In this document: positions 1-8,997 of the stretch, piece after piece
Layout of the letters: each line of letters starts with the position of its first letter
How positions within the stretch are numbered: position 1 is the first letter of the stretch
Origin: Pontibacterium sp964228735
GTDB taxonomy: Bacteria > Pseudomonadota > Gammaproteobacteria > Pseudomonadales > Balneatricaceae
Direction: 5' to 3'
Assembly: GCF_964228735.1 (NCBI RefSeq)
Contig: NZ_CAXRBQ010000146.1
Location: 1-64,000, forward strand
DNA length: 64,000 nucleotides
Translations under genes and position numbers: made by a program
The notes under the pieces: model-generated
What the model saw: only the letters and a program-made list of their open reading frames with translations
Database searches by the model: none
What the model was told of the DNA's origin: nothing

Positions 1-95
1 AGGCAACTGGGAGAGCAGGGCTGCCTATGAGGGCCGGAAACGCACATTCATCGTTAAGGCTTCACTGATCGCTGGAAACCGTGCGATAAGCCTTT

Positions 96-126
96 AAAAG
101 AGAGAACCCCGCTAAAAAGCGGGGTT
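96..126 (-). terminator. Intrinsic terminator of ilvIH
   Basis: A perfect 8-bp stem (AACCCCGC / GCGGGGTT, 105-126) with a six-base loop lies 55 bases beyond the ilvH stop. On the minus strand it is followed by CTCTCTTTT. A second GC-rich hairpin without a T tract (140-158) sits between it and the stop codon. Positions 1-95 show no gene I can support. Confidence 0.75.
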
Positions 127-180
127 CGTCAGCAACCTGAGCCGCTCATAGAGCGGCTTTCTGAACAGGTATGCAACCGA

Positions 181-675
181 TTACAGGCTCAGCACTTTCT
201 CACCACGGGCGATACCGGATACACCGGAACGCACCACTTCAAGAATGCTGGCACCGGACAGCGCTTCGATAAACGCGTCCAGTTTGCTGCTGGAACCCAC
301 CAGCTGCACGGTGAAAGTGTTCTGAGTTGCGTCGATCACCTGACCACGGAAGATATCCGCAGTACGTTTGATCTCGGCGCGTACAGTACCGTTGTTGGCC
401 TTCAGCTTGATCATCATCAGCTCGCGCTCGATGTGTTCGCCTTCGGTTAAGTCAACAACCTTCACTACGTCGATCAGTTTGTTCAGCTGCTTGGTGATCT
501 GCTCGATCACACGGTCGTCACCGATTGTAGTGACGGTCAGACGGGACAGGGTCTCGTCATCGGTCGGCGCTACAGTCAGGGACTCGATGTTGAAGTTGCG
601 CTGAGAGAACAGGCCAACAACACGGGACAATGCGCCCGGTTCGTTTTCCAGAAGTACAGAAATGATATGGCGCAT
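181..675 (-). CDS. ilvH: Acetolactate synthase small (regulatory) subunit
   Basis: Regulatory subunit of acetohydroxyacid synthase, the first common enzyme of valine/isoleucine/leucine synthesis. It raises activity of the catalytic subunit and confers feedback inhibition by valine. The 164-residue protein begins MRHIISVLLENEPGALSRVV, a typical ACT domain (residues 1-75) with the effector-loop pattern NEPGALSRVVGLFSQRNFNI, followed by the ALS C-terminal domain. An in-frame upstream start would overlap ilvI, so I start at 675, two bases after the ilvI stop and behind GGAG. Co-transcribed with ilvI. Length matches the family (about 163). Confidence 0.95.
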   Translation of the reverse strand: MRHIISVLLENEPGALSRVVGLFSQRNFNIESLTVAPTDDETLSRLTVTTIGDDRVIEQITKQLNKLIDVVKVVDLTEGEHIERELMMIKLKANNGTVRAEIKRTADIFRGQVIDATQNTFTVQLVGSSSKLDAFIEALSGASILEVVRSGVSGIARGEKVLSL

Positions 676-677
676 GA

Positions 678-2399
678 TTAAGTTCTCTCCGTTTTGCTCA
701 ACCACATATCACGCATAGAGCCACGTGGTACCTGCATTGGGTATACGTGCTCGAACGGATCTACCGCGATGTCCATGAATACCAGACGATCTTTCATCGC
801 AAACGCTTCGCGCATCGCACCTTCCAGATCAGCATACTTGTCCACCTTCATACCTACGTGACCGTAGGACTCAGCCAGCTTCACAAAGTCCGGCAGGGAC
901 TTCATGTAGGACTGAGAGTGACGGGACTCGTAGTTCATGTCCTGCCACTGACGAACCATACCCAGAGACTGGTTGTTCAGACAGATGATCTTCACTGGAA
1001 TGTCGTACTGGTTACAGGTAGACAGCTCCTGGATGTTCATCTGAATACTGCCCTCACCGGTTACACAGGCAACGTCGGCGTCAGGGAAGTTCATCTTCAC
1101 GCCCATTGCTGCAGGCAGACCAAAGCCCATGGTGCCCAGACCACCGGAGTTGATCCAACGGTTCGGGTGGTTGAACTTGTAGTACTGCGCCGCGTACATC
1201 TGGTGCTGACCTACATCGGAACATACGTACGCATCACCGTTGGTGATGGTGTCCAGCATCTCGATAACCTGCTGCGGCTTCATCAGCTCGGAGTCGTCGG
1301 TACGGTAGCGACCGCCGTGACGACCACGCCACTCTTCGATCTGCTCCCACCAAGACTTCATCGCTTCCGCATCCAGCTGCTTGTTGGACGTTTTCAGAAC
1401 CGACAGCATCTCTTCCAGAACGTGTTTCGCCGGACCTACAATCGGAATGTCCGCACGGATCGTTTTGGAGATGGACGCCGGATCGATATCCACGTGGATG
1501 ATCTTCGCGGTTGGGCAGAACTTGTCTGTACCGTTGGTTACACGGTCATCGAAGCGCGCGCCGATGTTCAGGATCACATCCGCATGGTGCATTACCATGT
1601 TCGCTTCGTAGGAACCGTGCATACCCAACATACCAACGTTGTGCTTATCACGACCGGCCAGCGCACCCAGCGCCATCAGCGTGTTAGTGGTTGGTACGTT
1701 GGTCAGATTAACCAGCTCACGTAACTCTTCGGATGCCTGACCAATAACGATACCACCGCCTGCCAGGATCACCGGACGCTTAGCGCCCAGGAACAGGTCC
1801 ATCGCTTTTTTGATCTGACCCGCGTGCCCACGGTTGATCGGGTTGTAAGAACGCATTTTGACGTTCTTCGGGTACTCGTATGGGAAACGATCGGTTGGCG
1901 TGGTCATATCCTTAGGGATATCCACCACAACCGGACCCGGACGACCCGTTTGCGCAATGTGGAACGCCTTACGGATAATCGCAGGAATATCCTCCGCGCG
2001 CTGAACACTGAAGTTGTGTTTCACGACCGGACGGGAGATACCCAGCATATCCGTTTCCTGGAATGCGTCCTCACCAATCAGGTGACTCATTACCTGACCG
2101 GTAATCACCACCATTGGAATAGAATCGGTGTACGCGGTTGCAATGCCGGTAATGGCATTGGTTGCACCCGGGCCGGACGTCACCAGCGCGACGCCAGCCT
2201 TGCCGGTAGCACGCGCATAAGCATCCGCCATATGAGTTGCAGCTTGCTCATGACGCACCAGTACATGCTGTACATCTTCCTGCTGGAACAAGGCATCGTA
2301 TAGGTGCAGCACGGAGCCGCCCGGATAGCCATAGATGTACTCAACACCCTCATCTTTAAGGGCGCGTACCACCATTTCTGCGCCTGAAAGTAATTCCAC
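678..2399 (-). CDS. ilvI: Acetolactate synthase large (catalytic) subunit
   Basis: ThDP-, Mg- and FAD-dependent enzyme making 2-acetolactate or 2-aceto-2-hydroxybutyrate from pyruvate. 573 residues, matching E. coli IlvI. The N-terminal ThDP pyrimidine domain has the catalytic Glu in YGYPGGSVL...HEQAATHMA; the central FAD/DHS-like domain follows; the C-terminal ThDP domain has the motif GEGSIQMN near residue 447 and NNQSLGMV downstream. The Mg-ligand motif reads GEG where E. coli has GDG. This is a conservative change that I believe occurs in some relatives, so I do not read it as inactivation. The start is GTG at 2399 behind AGAGGG. First gene of ilvIH. Confidence 0.95.
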   Translation of the reverse strand: MELLSGAEMVVRALKDEGVEYIYGYPGGSVLHLYDALFQQEDVQHVLVRHEQAATHMADAYARATGKAGVALVTSGPGATNAITGIATAYTDSIPMVVITGQVMSHLIGEDAFQETDMLGISRPVVKHNFSVQRAEDIPAIIRKAFHIAQTGRPGPVVVDIPKDMTTPTDRFPYEYPKNVKMRSYNPINRGHAGQIKKAMDLFLGAKRPVILAGGGIVIGQASEELRELVNLTNVPTTNTLMALGALAGRDKHNVGMLGMHGSYEANMVMHHADVILNIGARFDDRVTNGTDKFCPTAKIIHVDIDPASISKTIRADIPIVGPAKHVLEEMLSVLKTSNKQLDAEAMKSWWEQIEEWRGRHGGRYRTDDSELMKPQQVIEMLDTITNGDAYVCSDVGQHQMYAAQYYKFNHPNRWINSGGLGTMGFGLPAAMGVKMNFPDADVACVTGEGSIQMNIQELSTCNQYDIPVKIICLNNQSLGMVRQWQDMNYESRHSQSYMKSLPDFVKLAESYGHVGMKVDKYADLEGAMREAFAMKDRLVFMDIAVDPFEHVYPMQVPRGSMRDMWLSKTERT

Positions 2400-2700
2400 T
2401 GTTTCACCCTCTCACTGCGTCGGAAACAATCCGACAAACTAAATTTCTGCAACGAATGAACGCAGCCTGCCCATCAGACGATGGTGACGTCTTTGATAGG
2501 TAAACTTATAAATAACCGTTCCTGATAAACGAGACACAAGCGGCTCACGTTCGGGTGCTCGCCAAGTCTGAGGATCTCTCAGCCGGCAGACCTTCAGGAA
2601 GTTAAGCGGCATACTTAACTCCGCCGGGGCGTTCGGGGTGGCCTAATAACCCAAGGTCGGAAGAAAATTGGCCCCAATTCTCGCATTTAGACGGACGTTG
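2400..2700 (-). promoter_or_regulatory. Long structured leader upstream of ilvIH
   Basis: About 300 bases before the GTG of ilvI hold at least four inverted repeats: 2419-2435 (GTCGGA/TCCGAC, immediately before the ribosome site), 2476-2492 (AGACG/CGTCT), 2601-2619 (GTTAAG/CTTAAC) and 2666-2679 (AATTGG/CCAATT). A 23-codon reading frame (2615-2686, minus) ends inside the 2601-2619 stem. It contains Leu, Ile and Val codons but no run of them and has no clear ribosome site. The arrangement is compatible with an attenuation-type leader. No promoter elements are assigned. Confidence 0.4.
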
Positions 2701-2835
2701 ATCAACCGGCAACCAGCGAAAATGGGGAGATGCAGAGAGTTCGGGATCGGGTTATAGTGAGGAAAAACCCGCAGGCGATACCAACACAGCAATTTATTGC
2801 GGGGATGTATATCAGTTTAGCCTAGGAGCACGTCA

Positions 2836-3102
2836 ATGAGCGTCGCAGAAATCAAGAATAAAGACCGCGTAATCAACGAGTTAATGCTCTTTATCCGCAA
2901 AGTACTGTCCGAACCGGAGATCTGTGAAAAAGCGATCGAGATCGCCCGTAAGCATATCAACGATCCAAATGCCGATGTCCTGATTGCAGACGAACTGTCC
3001 TCCACTACCAACGTCAAGATCCCGGTAGAACACAGCGACGCTGACAAGCTGTTCCTGCAGGTCCTAAAGGACGTAGTACGCGACGAAACCGCGCTGTACT
3101 AA
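2836..3102 (+). CDS. Small conserved-looking protein of unknown function
   Basis: 88 residues starting at ATG behind a good ribosome site (AGGAG, 2825-2829). The protein is charged and largely helical in appearance (INELMLFIRKVLSEPEICEK), with no signal peptide, membrane segment or metal motif. I do not recognise the family. It is a single gene between divergent ilvI and a convergent membrane enzyme. Codon use looks like its neighbours and the sequence is not low-complexity, which argues for a real gene. Confidence 0.75.
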   Translation: MSVAEIKNKDRVINELMLFIRKVLSEPEICEKAIEIARKHINDPNADVLIADELSSTTNVKIPVEHSDADKLFLQVLKDVVRDETALY

Positions 3103-3142
3103 AAGTACGACCCCGCACTCAGCAGAGGCCATCGTGTCTCTG

Positions 3143-3961
3143 CTACTTCCCCTGCCGTCTGAACGGCACCCATAACAGGCCCGGCAACCACTGGGTTACC
3201 TTCGGATCATCAAACCCTTCTACACCAATTTTCATGCCCCGCTGACCGGCGTCCGGCTGTGCCTTGTAGGTACCAAAGATGCGATCCCACCAGGGCAGGT
3301 TAAAGCCAAAGTTACTGTTGGTTTCATCCAGCTGACGCGAATGATGGACCCGGTGCATATCCGGTGTGACCAGCACCAATCGCAGATAACGATCCAGCGT
3401 GGCTGGCAGACGGATATTGCCGTGGTTAAACATCGCCGCACCGTTCAGGATCACCTCAAACAGGATCACCGCCAGCGGAGCTATACCTAGTACGCAGATA
3501 AGGACGAACTTGATCAACATTGAGAGGATAATTTCAATCGGGTGGAAACGGGCACCGGTGGTGACATCGTAGTCCAGGTCCACATGGTGCACCCGGTGCA
3601 GACGCCAGAGGATCGGTACATGGTGAAACACCACGTGTTGGGCATAGATCGCCAGATCCATCAGCAGCAGGCTCAGTACCAGACTGACTGCCAGCGGCGA
3701 TTCGATCAGGTTGAATAGGCCCCAGCTGTTGTTTTGCGCCCACACAGCCACACCCACTGCGGCCGCCGGAAACAGCAGGCGCAGGATAAAGCTGTTGAGA
3801 AACACCAGCCCCAGGTTGTTGCTCCAGCGCAGCAGTTTGGAGACCCGCAATTCGCGACGCGGAGCCAGCACTTCCCACATCGCCACAAGGGCGAGGATGC
3901 CGAAGAAACAGCTCAGGCGGATGGTGGTTTCGTGGGTAGTGATAAAGGTGGCAAGGTCCAT
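3143..3961 (-). CDS. Sterol desaturase / fatty acid hydroxylase family membrane protein
   Basis: 272 residues with about four hydrophobic segments and the three His clusters of the fatty-acid-hydroxylase superfamily: HVVFHH, then HRVHHVDLDYD with FHPIE, and near the C-terminus HRVHHS followed by NFGFNLPWWDRIFGTY. In this family the His residues hold a di-iron centre that hydroxylates or desaturates lipid-like substrates in the membrane. The bacterial substrate cannot be told from sequence. It lies downstream of clpB in the same direction but beyond a terminator-like hairpin, so it is probably its own unit. The ribosome site before 3961 is weak. Confidence 0.85.
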   Translation of the reverse strand: MDLATFITTHETTIRLSCFFGILALVAMWEVLAPRRELRVSKLLRWSNNLGLVFLNSFILRLLFPAAAVGVAVWAQNNSWGLFNLIESPLAVSLVLSLLLMDLAIYAQHVVFHHVPILWRLHRVHHVDLDYDVTTGARFHPIEIILSMLIKFVLICVLGIAPLAVILFEVILNGAAMFNHGNIRLPATLDRYLRLVLVTPDMHRVHHSRQLDETNSNFGFNLPWWDRIFGTYKAQPDAGQRGMKIGVEGFDDPKVTQWLPGLLWVPFRRQGK

Positions 3962-4033
3962 TGCGGCTGTCCGGTGTTACTGATATCTGTCTTCTACGAC
4001 TGTAACGCGGAAACCGATGGATGAGAATAAAGC

Positions 4034-4060
4034 AAGGTCGCGATCGATGGTCGCGACCTT
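4034..4060 (-). terminator. Probable terminator after clpB
   Basis: A 10-bp perfect stem (AAGGTCGCGA / TCGCGACCTT) with a seven-base loop starts 14 bases past the clpB stop. On the minus strand it is followed by GCTTTATTC, a modest T tract. Confidence 0.6.
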
Positions 4061-4073
4061 TTGTGGGAGGAGT

Positions 4074-6656
4074 TTAACGGAAGGTGAACTCCCCTGCCTC
4101 CACATCCACAGCGATCTCATCCCCCGGGACAAACTGACCGGCCAGCAGAGCCTGCGCCAACGGGTTCTCAATATACTGCTGGATCGCACGTTTCAGCGGA
4201 CGGGCGCCGTAGATCGGTTCAAAGCCCAGCTCCACCAGCTTGTCCATTGCGGTAGATGTCAGCGTCAGGCCCAACTCACGTTCCGCCAGACGGGCACGCA
4301 GACGGTTAAGCTGGATCTCGGCGATACCGGCCACCTGCTCTTTCTTCAGGCTGTGGAAGACCACTACCTCGTCGATACGATTGATCACCTCCGGACGGAA
4401 GTGACCACCCACAGCCTCCATCACCGCCGCTCGCATCAGCTCGTAGTCGTCATCGTCGCTGTAGTTCTGAATCAGGTCGGAGCCCAGGTTGGAGGTCATC
4501 ACCACGATGGTGTTGCGGAAGTCTACGGTACGGCCCTGGCCGTCGGTCAGGCGACCGTCTTCCAGCACCTGCAGCAGGATATTGAATACATCCGGATGGG
4601 CTTTCTCCACTTCATCCAGCAACAGTACGGAGTATGGCTTGCGGCGCACCGCTTCGGTCAGGTAACCACCCTCTTCGTAACCCACATACCCCGGAGGCGC
4701 ACCGATCAGACGTGCCACGGAGTGTTTCTCCATAAACTCGGACATATCGATACGCACCATCGCCTCTTCGGTATCAAAGAGGAATCCGGCCAGCGCCTTA
4801 CACAGCTCGGTTTTACCCACCCCGGTCGGACCGAGGAACAGGAAGGAACCGTGTGGACGGTTCGGATCAGCCAGGCCTGCACGGGAACGGCGTACGGCGT
4901 TGGATACAGCCACCACCGCTTCTTCTTGGCCCATCACACGTTTGTGCAACTCGGCTTCCATACGGAGCAGTTTCTCACGCTCACCTTCCAGCATCTTGCT
5001 GATCGGGATGCCGGTCCAGCGGGAGACTACCTCAGCCACCTCTTCCTCGGTGACTTTGTTACGCAGTAGTTTGTTCTTGCTTTCGCTCTCCTGCTGTTCC
5101 GCTTCGCTGGCCTGGGCGAGCTGCTTTTCCAGCTCTGGAATACGGCCATACTGCAGCTCGGACATGCGGGACAGGTCACCTTCACGGCGTGCTTTTTCCA
5201 TCTCCACACGGACCTGGTCGAGCTCTTCCTTCACCTTCTGGGAACCCTGCAGGGCAACTTTCTCTGCTTTCCAGATCTCATCCAGATCGGCAAATTCACG
5301 TTCCAAACCACTGATGGTGTCTTCCAACTCTTCCAGACGTTTCTTCGCAGCAGCGTCTTTCTCTTTCTTCAGCGCCTCGCGTTCCATCTTCAGCTGGATC
5401 AGACGGCGTTCCAGACGGTCCATATCCTCCGGCTTGGAGTCCATCTCCATGCGGATACGACTGGCCGCTTCGTCGATCAGGTCGATCGCTTTATCCGGCA
5501 GCTGACGGTCGGTGATGTAACGCTGGGACAACTTGGCCGCTGCAATAATCGCGGAGTCGGTGATATCCACCCCGTGGTGCACTTCGTAGCGCTCTTTCAG
5601 GCCACGCAGGATCGCCACGGTGTCTTCTTCATTGGGTTCATCCACCAGCACTTTCTGGAAGCGGCGTTCCAGGGCGGCATCTTTTTCCACATACTGGCGG
5701 TATTCATCCAGAGTGGTAGCACCGACGCAGTGCAGCTCACCACGAGCCAGGGCTGGCTTGAGCATGTTGCCCGCATCCATGGCCCCTTCGGCTTTACCGG
5801 CACCCACCATGGTGTGCAACTCATCGATAAACAGGATGATCTGGCCTTCCTGCTTGGACAGTTCGTTCAGCACCGCTTTCAGTCGCTCCTCGAACTCACC
5901 GCGGAACTTGGCACCAGCAATCAGGGCGCCCATATCCAGCGACAGCACCCGTTTGTGTTTCAGGCCTTCCGGCACCTCACCGTTTACGATACGCTGCGCC
6001 AGACCTTCGACGATGGCGGTTTTACCCACGCCCGGCTCACCGATCAGCACCGGGTTGTTCTTGGTACGACGCTGCAGTACCTGGATAGCTCGGCGGATCT
6101 CATCGTCACGGCCAATCACCGGGTCCAGCTTGCCGCTCTCGGCGCGGGCGGTCAGGTCGATACAGTATTTTTCCAGCGCCTGACGGCTCTCTTCCGCATT
6201 AGGATCGTTGACGTTTTCACCACCACGCATCTGACTGATTACTCCTTCCAGACGTTGTTTGTTGACTCCACTTTCACGCAACAGCTTTCCAGCCGGGGAC
6301 TTGTCATCCACCATTGCCAGCAGTACCAGTTCGTTGGCGATGTACTGATCGCCGCGCTGCTGCGCGAGTTTATCGACCAGGTTGAAGATACGGCCGGTAT
6401 CCGGCGAGATACGGATCTCACCGTCGGCATTGGCGACACGGGGCAAATCATTCAATGCCTGTGACACCTTTTGTCGCAGTGTATTGATATCGGCACCAGC
6501 CTGCGCCAGCAGTTGTGGTGTGGAACCCTGCTGCTGATCGAGCAAGGCGCTGAGCAGGTGCATCGGTTCGATGTAGTTGTGGTCACGACCTACGGCAAGG
6601 GATTGCGCGTCAGCCAGTGCTTCCTGGAGTTTGGCGGTAAATTTATCAGGTCTCAT
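4074..6656 (-). CDS. clpB: ATP-dependent disaggregase ClpB (Hsp104 family)
   Basis: Hexameric AAA+ chaperone that threads aggregated proteins and works with DnaK. 860 residues: Clp N-domain (1-140), NBD1 with Walker A GEPGVGKT at 206-213, long coiled-coil middle domain (about 400-530, rich in Glu/Lys/Arg), NBD2 with Walker A GPTGVGKT near 607 and the arginine-rich C-terminal domain. No ClpP-binding loop is evident, consistent with ClpB rather than ClpA/C. Met143 lies close to the internal start used for the short isoform in E. coli. Preceded by a classical sigma-32 promoter. In Pseudomonas clpB follows pgeF; here they are about 17 kb apart. Confidence 0.98.
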   Translation of the reverse strand: MRPDKFTAKLQEALADAQSLAVGRDHNYIEPMHLLSALLDQQQGSTPQLLAQAGADINTLRQKVSQALNDLPRVANADGEIRISPDTGRIFNLVDKLAQQRGDQYIANELVLLAMVDDKSPAGKLLRESGVNKQRLEGVISQMRGGENVNDPNAEESRQALEKYCIDLTARAESGKLDPVIGRDDEIRRAIQVLQRRTKNNPVLIGEPGVGKTAIVEGLAQRIVNGEVPEGLKHKRVLSLDMGALIAGAKFRGEFEERLKAVLNELSKQEGQIILFIDELHTMVGAGKAEGAMDAGNMLKPALARGELHCVGATTLDEYRQYVEKDAALERRFQKVLVDEPNEEDTVAILRGLKERYEVHHGVDITDSAIIAAAKLSQRYITDRQLPDKAIDLIDEAASRIRMEMDSKPEDMDRLERRLIQLKMEREALKKEKDAAAKKRLEELEDTISGLEREFADLDEIWKAEKVALQGSQKVKEELDQVRVEMEKARREGDLSRMSELQYGRIPELEKQLAQASEAEQQESESKNKLLRNKVTEEEVAEVVSRWTGIPISKMLEGEREKLLRMEAELHKRVMGQEEAVVAVSNAVRRSRAGLADPNRPHGSFLFLGPTGVGKTELCKALAGFLFDTEEAMVRIDMSEFMEKHSVARLIGAPPGYVGYEEGGYLTEAVRRKPYSVLLLDEVEKAHPDVFNILLQVLEDGRLTDGQGRTVDFRNTIVVMTSNLGSDLIQNYSDDDDYELMRAAVMEAVGGHFRPEVINRIDEVVVFHSLKKEQVAGIAEIQLNRLRARLAERELGLTLTSTAMDKLVELGFEPIYGARPLKRAIQQYIENPLAQALLAGQFVPGDEIAVDVEAGEFTFR

Positions 6657-6822
6657 TTTGTCTCCTTACACAGCCATCAGGCCTGTGTGGGTTTGAGTGC
6701 TCCTGCGCCGACACCGGGTCAGCCGCAACAGCCGCTCTGCACTCCCTTTACTCAGGCGAGTGCGGTGAAACAATCCCGGCATACGCTGCCGGAGGATCTT
6801 ACTTAAATAACGCTTTCCTAAT

Positions 6823-6851
6823 GTATGGGGCCAGACGGTTGTGGTTTCAAG
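6823..6851 (-). promoter_or_regulatory. Sigma-32 (heat-shock) promoter of clpB
   Basis: On the minus strand CTTGAAA (6845-6851) is followed after 14 bases by CCCCATAC (6823-6830). This fits the RpoH consensus CTTGAAA-N13-15-CCCCATNT. It sits about 170 bases upstream of the clpB start, leaving a long leader (6657-6822) with no further gene. Confidence 0.88.
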
Positions 6852-6944
6852 ATAGGTCAGTATTTAGCCACATAAAGTTTGATCATGAGCAAATCTAATG
6901 GTCGTCTTAAAAAACCTGTAGGCTTACACAAAACATCAACAAAA

Positions 6945-6978
6945 CCGTCACCAGCCTGTTATGCGAATCGTCTAAAAC
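6945..6978 (+). promoter_or_regulatory. Candidate Pho box and -10 element of phoX
   Basis: Two half sites, CCGTCAC (6945-6951) and CTGTTAT (6956-6962), stand exactly 11 bases apart. They resemble the PhoB consensus CTGTCAT repeats (11 of 14 positions). A -10-like TAAAAC (6973-6978) follows 10 bases later, the spacing of promoters where the Pho box replaces the -35. The downstream gene is a phosphatase, which supports the reading. Confidence 0.55.
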
Positions 6979-7017
6979 TCTGACCCCATATAACTAAACC
7001 TCAACGAGACACGTGAG

Positions 7018-8934
7018 ATGCTGAAAGATCAATATCAGGGTGATGCAGATCGCCTGCAGGACAACGCTTCCGATCTGGAAACTATCGTAGACAAAGCAGT
7101 AAGCCGTCGTGGATTCCTACGTGGCGGTGCTGCAGCAATGGGCCTGTTCCTGGCCGCTAACCCGCTGGCGCAGGCTGTTGCTGCGGCAACCAAACCAGCT
7201 GCGAGCAAACTGCTGGGCTTCTCTGCGATTCCAGCCAGCACTGCTGACACCTTCGTTGTACCGGACGGCTACAACGCTCAGCCACTGATCTCCTGGGGTG
7301 ACCCAATCCTGCGTGGTGCGCCGGCATTCGATGAGTCCGGCAGCCAAAACTCTGCGGCACAGGCGGGCCAGTTCGGTGACAACACCGACGGCATGAGCCT
7401 GTTCCCACTGTCTGAAGACCGTGCCCTGCTGGCCGTAAACAACGAATACACCAACTACAAGCTGCTGTTCGATCACAAAGGCAAGGCGATGACCGCTGAC
7501 GATGTGAAAAAAGCACAGGCAGCACACGGTGTGTCCGTATTCGAGATCAAGCAGAACGCTGACGGCAGCTGGAGCTACCTGAAAGATTCCGCATACAACC
7601 GTCGTATCACGGCGAACACCCACATGGAGCTGACCGGTCCTGCGGCGGGTCACGACCTGATGAAAACCAAGGCGGACCCAACCGGTAAAAAAGTCCTGGG
7701 CACCTTCAACAACTGTGCAAACGGCCAGACCCCTTGGGGCACCTACCTGACCTGTGAAGAAAACTTCAACGGTTACTTCTCCTCCACCGACGAAAACGTA
7801 AAGCTGGACGCACACCAGAAGCGTTACGGCATCAAGGCGAAGGATAAAGGTTACCAGTGGTCCTCTTTCGACGAGCGCTTTGACCTGTCCAAAGAATCTC
7901 AGGAAGCGAACCGCCACGGTTGGGTGGTAGAGATCGATCCGTTTGATCCGAACTCCACGCCGAAGAAGCGCACTGCGCTGGGCCGCTTCAAGCACGAGAA
8001 CGCTGCCCTAACCATCGACGACAACGGTCACGTTGTGGTTTACCTGGGTGACGATGAGCGTGGCGAGCACCTGTACAAGTTCGTATCCAAAGGCAAATAC
8101 AACGCCAACGATATGAGAGCGAACCGCGACCTGCTGGAAGAGGGCACCCTGTTCGTGGCGCGCTTCAACGCAGCAGACGGTGAGCTGAAAGGTAAAGGTG
8201 AGTGGGTTGAGCTGACGCACGGCAAAAACGGCCTGACCAAAGCGAACGGTTTTGCAGATCAGGCGTCTGTAATGATCTTTGCCCGTGAAGCAGCAACCCA
8301 GGTGGGCGCAACTACCATGGACCGTCCTGAGTGGGTTGCGGTACACCCGAACAACAAAGTGGTTTGCTGCACCCTGACCAACAACAAACACCGCGGAAAG
8401 AAAGACGGCCAGCCGGTGGGTGGTCCTAACCCACGCATCAATAACAAGTACGGTCAGATCGTGCGCTGGTGGCCAGCGAATGGCGATCACACCGCCGCTG
8501 AATTCGACTGGGATCTGCTGGTCATCGCCGGTAACCCAACCGTTCACTCCGGTAACCTGTACGCAGGTTCCACCAACGTCAGCGACGAGAACATGTTCAA
8601 CAGCCCGGACGGTATCGGCTTCGACCAGGCAGGTCGTCTGTGGATTCAGACCGACGGTAACTACTCCAACGCGAAAGACTTCGCGGGCATGGGTAACAAC
8701 CAGATGCTGTGTGCAGACCCTCAGACCGGCGAGATCCGTCGCTTCGCGACTGGTCCGGTTGCCTGTGAAATCACCGGCCTGACCTTCTCCCCTGACCAGC
8801 GCACCATGTTCGTGGGCATCCAGCACCCGGGCGAAAAAGACAAGCCATCCCACTTCCCGGCAGGCGGTAACAGCAAGCCGCGTTCTACCATCATGGTGGT
8901 GCGTCGCAACGACGGTGGCATCATCGGCGCATAA
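7018..8934 (+). CDS. phoX: PhoX-family alkaline phosphatase, Tat-exported
   Basis: 638 residues. The N-terminus has a twin-arginine signal (SRRGFLRG, RR at 30-31) and a hydrophobic stretch ending near AVAA (about residue 56), so the enzyme is exported folded to the periplasm or outside. The body matches the DUF839/PhoX beta-propeller phosphatases, which use Fe and Ca cofactors and release phosphate from many organic phosphoesters. Characteristic segments are TPWGTYLTCEENFNGYF, NRHGWVVEIDPFDP, LGRFKHENA and the C-terminal FVGIQHPGE. The only plausible start is ATG 7018. Single gene between a Pho-box-like promoter and a strong terminator, so probably induced by phosphate starvation. Confidence 0.93.
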   Translation: MLKDQYQGDADRLQDNASDLETIVDKAVSRRGFLRGGAAAMGLFLAANPLAQAVAAATKPAASKLLGFSAIPASTADTFVVPDGYNAQPLISWGDPILRGAPAFDESGSQNSAAQAGQFGDNTDGMSLFPLSEDRALLAVNNEYTNYKLLFDHKGKAMTADDVKKAQAAHGVSVFEIKQNADGSWSYLKDSAYNRRITANTHMELTGPAAGHDLMKTKADPTGKKVLGTFNNCANGQTPWGTYLTCEENFNGYFSSTDENVKLDAHQKRYGIKAKDKGYQWSSFDERFDLSKESQEANRHGWVVEIDPFDPNSTPKKRTALGRFKHENAALTIDDNGHVVVYLGDDERGEHLYKFVSKGKYNANDMRANRDLLEEGTLFVARFNAADGELKGKGEWVELTHGKNGLTKANGFADQASVMIFAREAATQVGATTMDRPEWVAVHPNNKVVCCTLTNNKHRGKKDGQPVGGPNPRINNKYGQIVRWWPANGDHTAAEFDWDLLVIAGNPTVHSGNLYAGSTNVSDENMFNSPDGIGFDQAGRLWIQTDGNYSNAKDFAGMGNNQMLCADPQTGEIRRFATGPVACEITGLTFSPDQRTMFVGIQHPGEKDKPSHFPAGGNSKPRSTIMVVRRNDGGIIGA

Positions 8935-8951
8935 GCCGACTTTGCCCCACT

Positions 8952-8979
8952 AAAAAAGGCGCCTGCGGGCGCCTTTTTT
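8952..8979. terminator. Bidirectional terminator between phoX and the Lrp-family gene
   Basis: A 12-bp stem (AAAAAAGGCGCC / GGCGCCTTTTTT) with a four-base loop has A and T runs on both sides, so it can terminate phoX (plus) and the convergent regulator gene (minus). Confidence 0.9.
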
Positions 8980-8997
8980 CATGATGACGAATACGAC

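Noticed and set aside
1..95. End of a further gene at the left edge
   Set aside because: No frame with recognisable protein and no start or stop arrangement that supports a coding region.
4017..6464. Long plus-strand frames opposite clpB
   Set aside because: Antisense shadows caused by high-GC codon bias; clpB is unambiguous on the minus strand.
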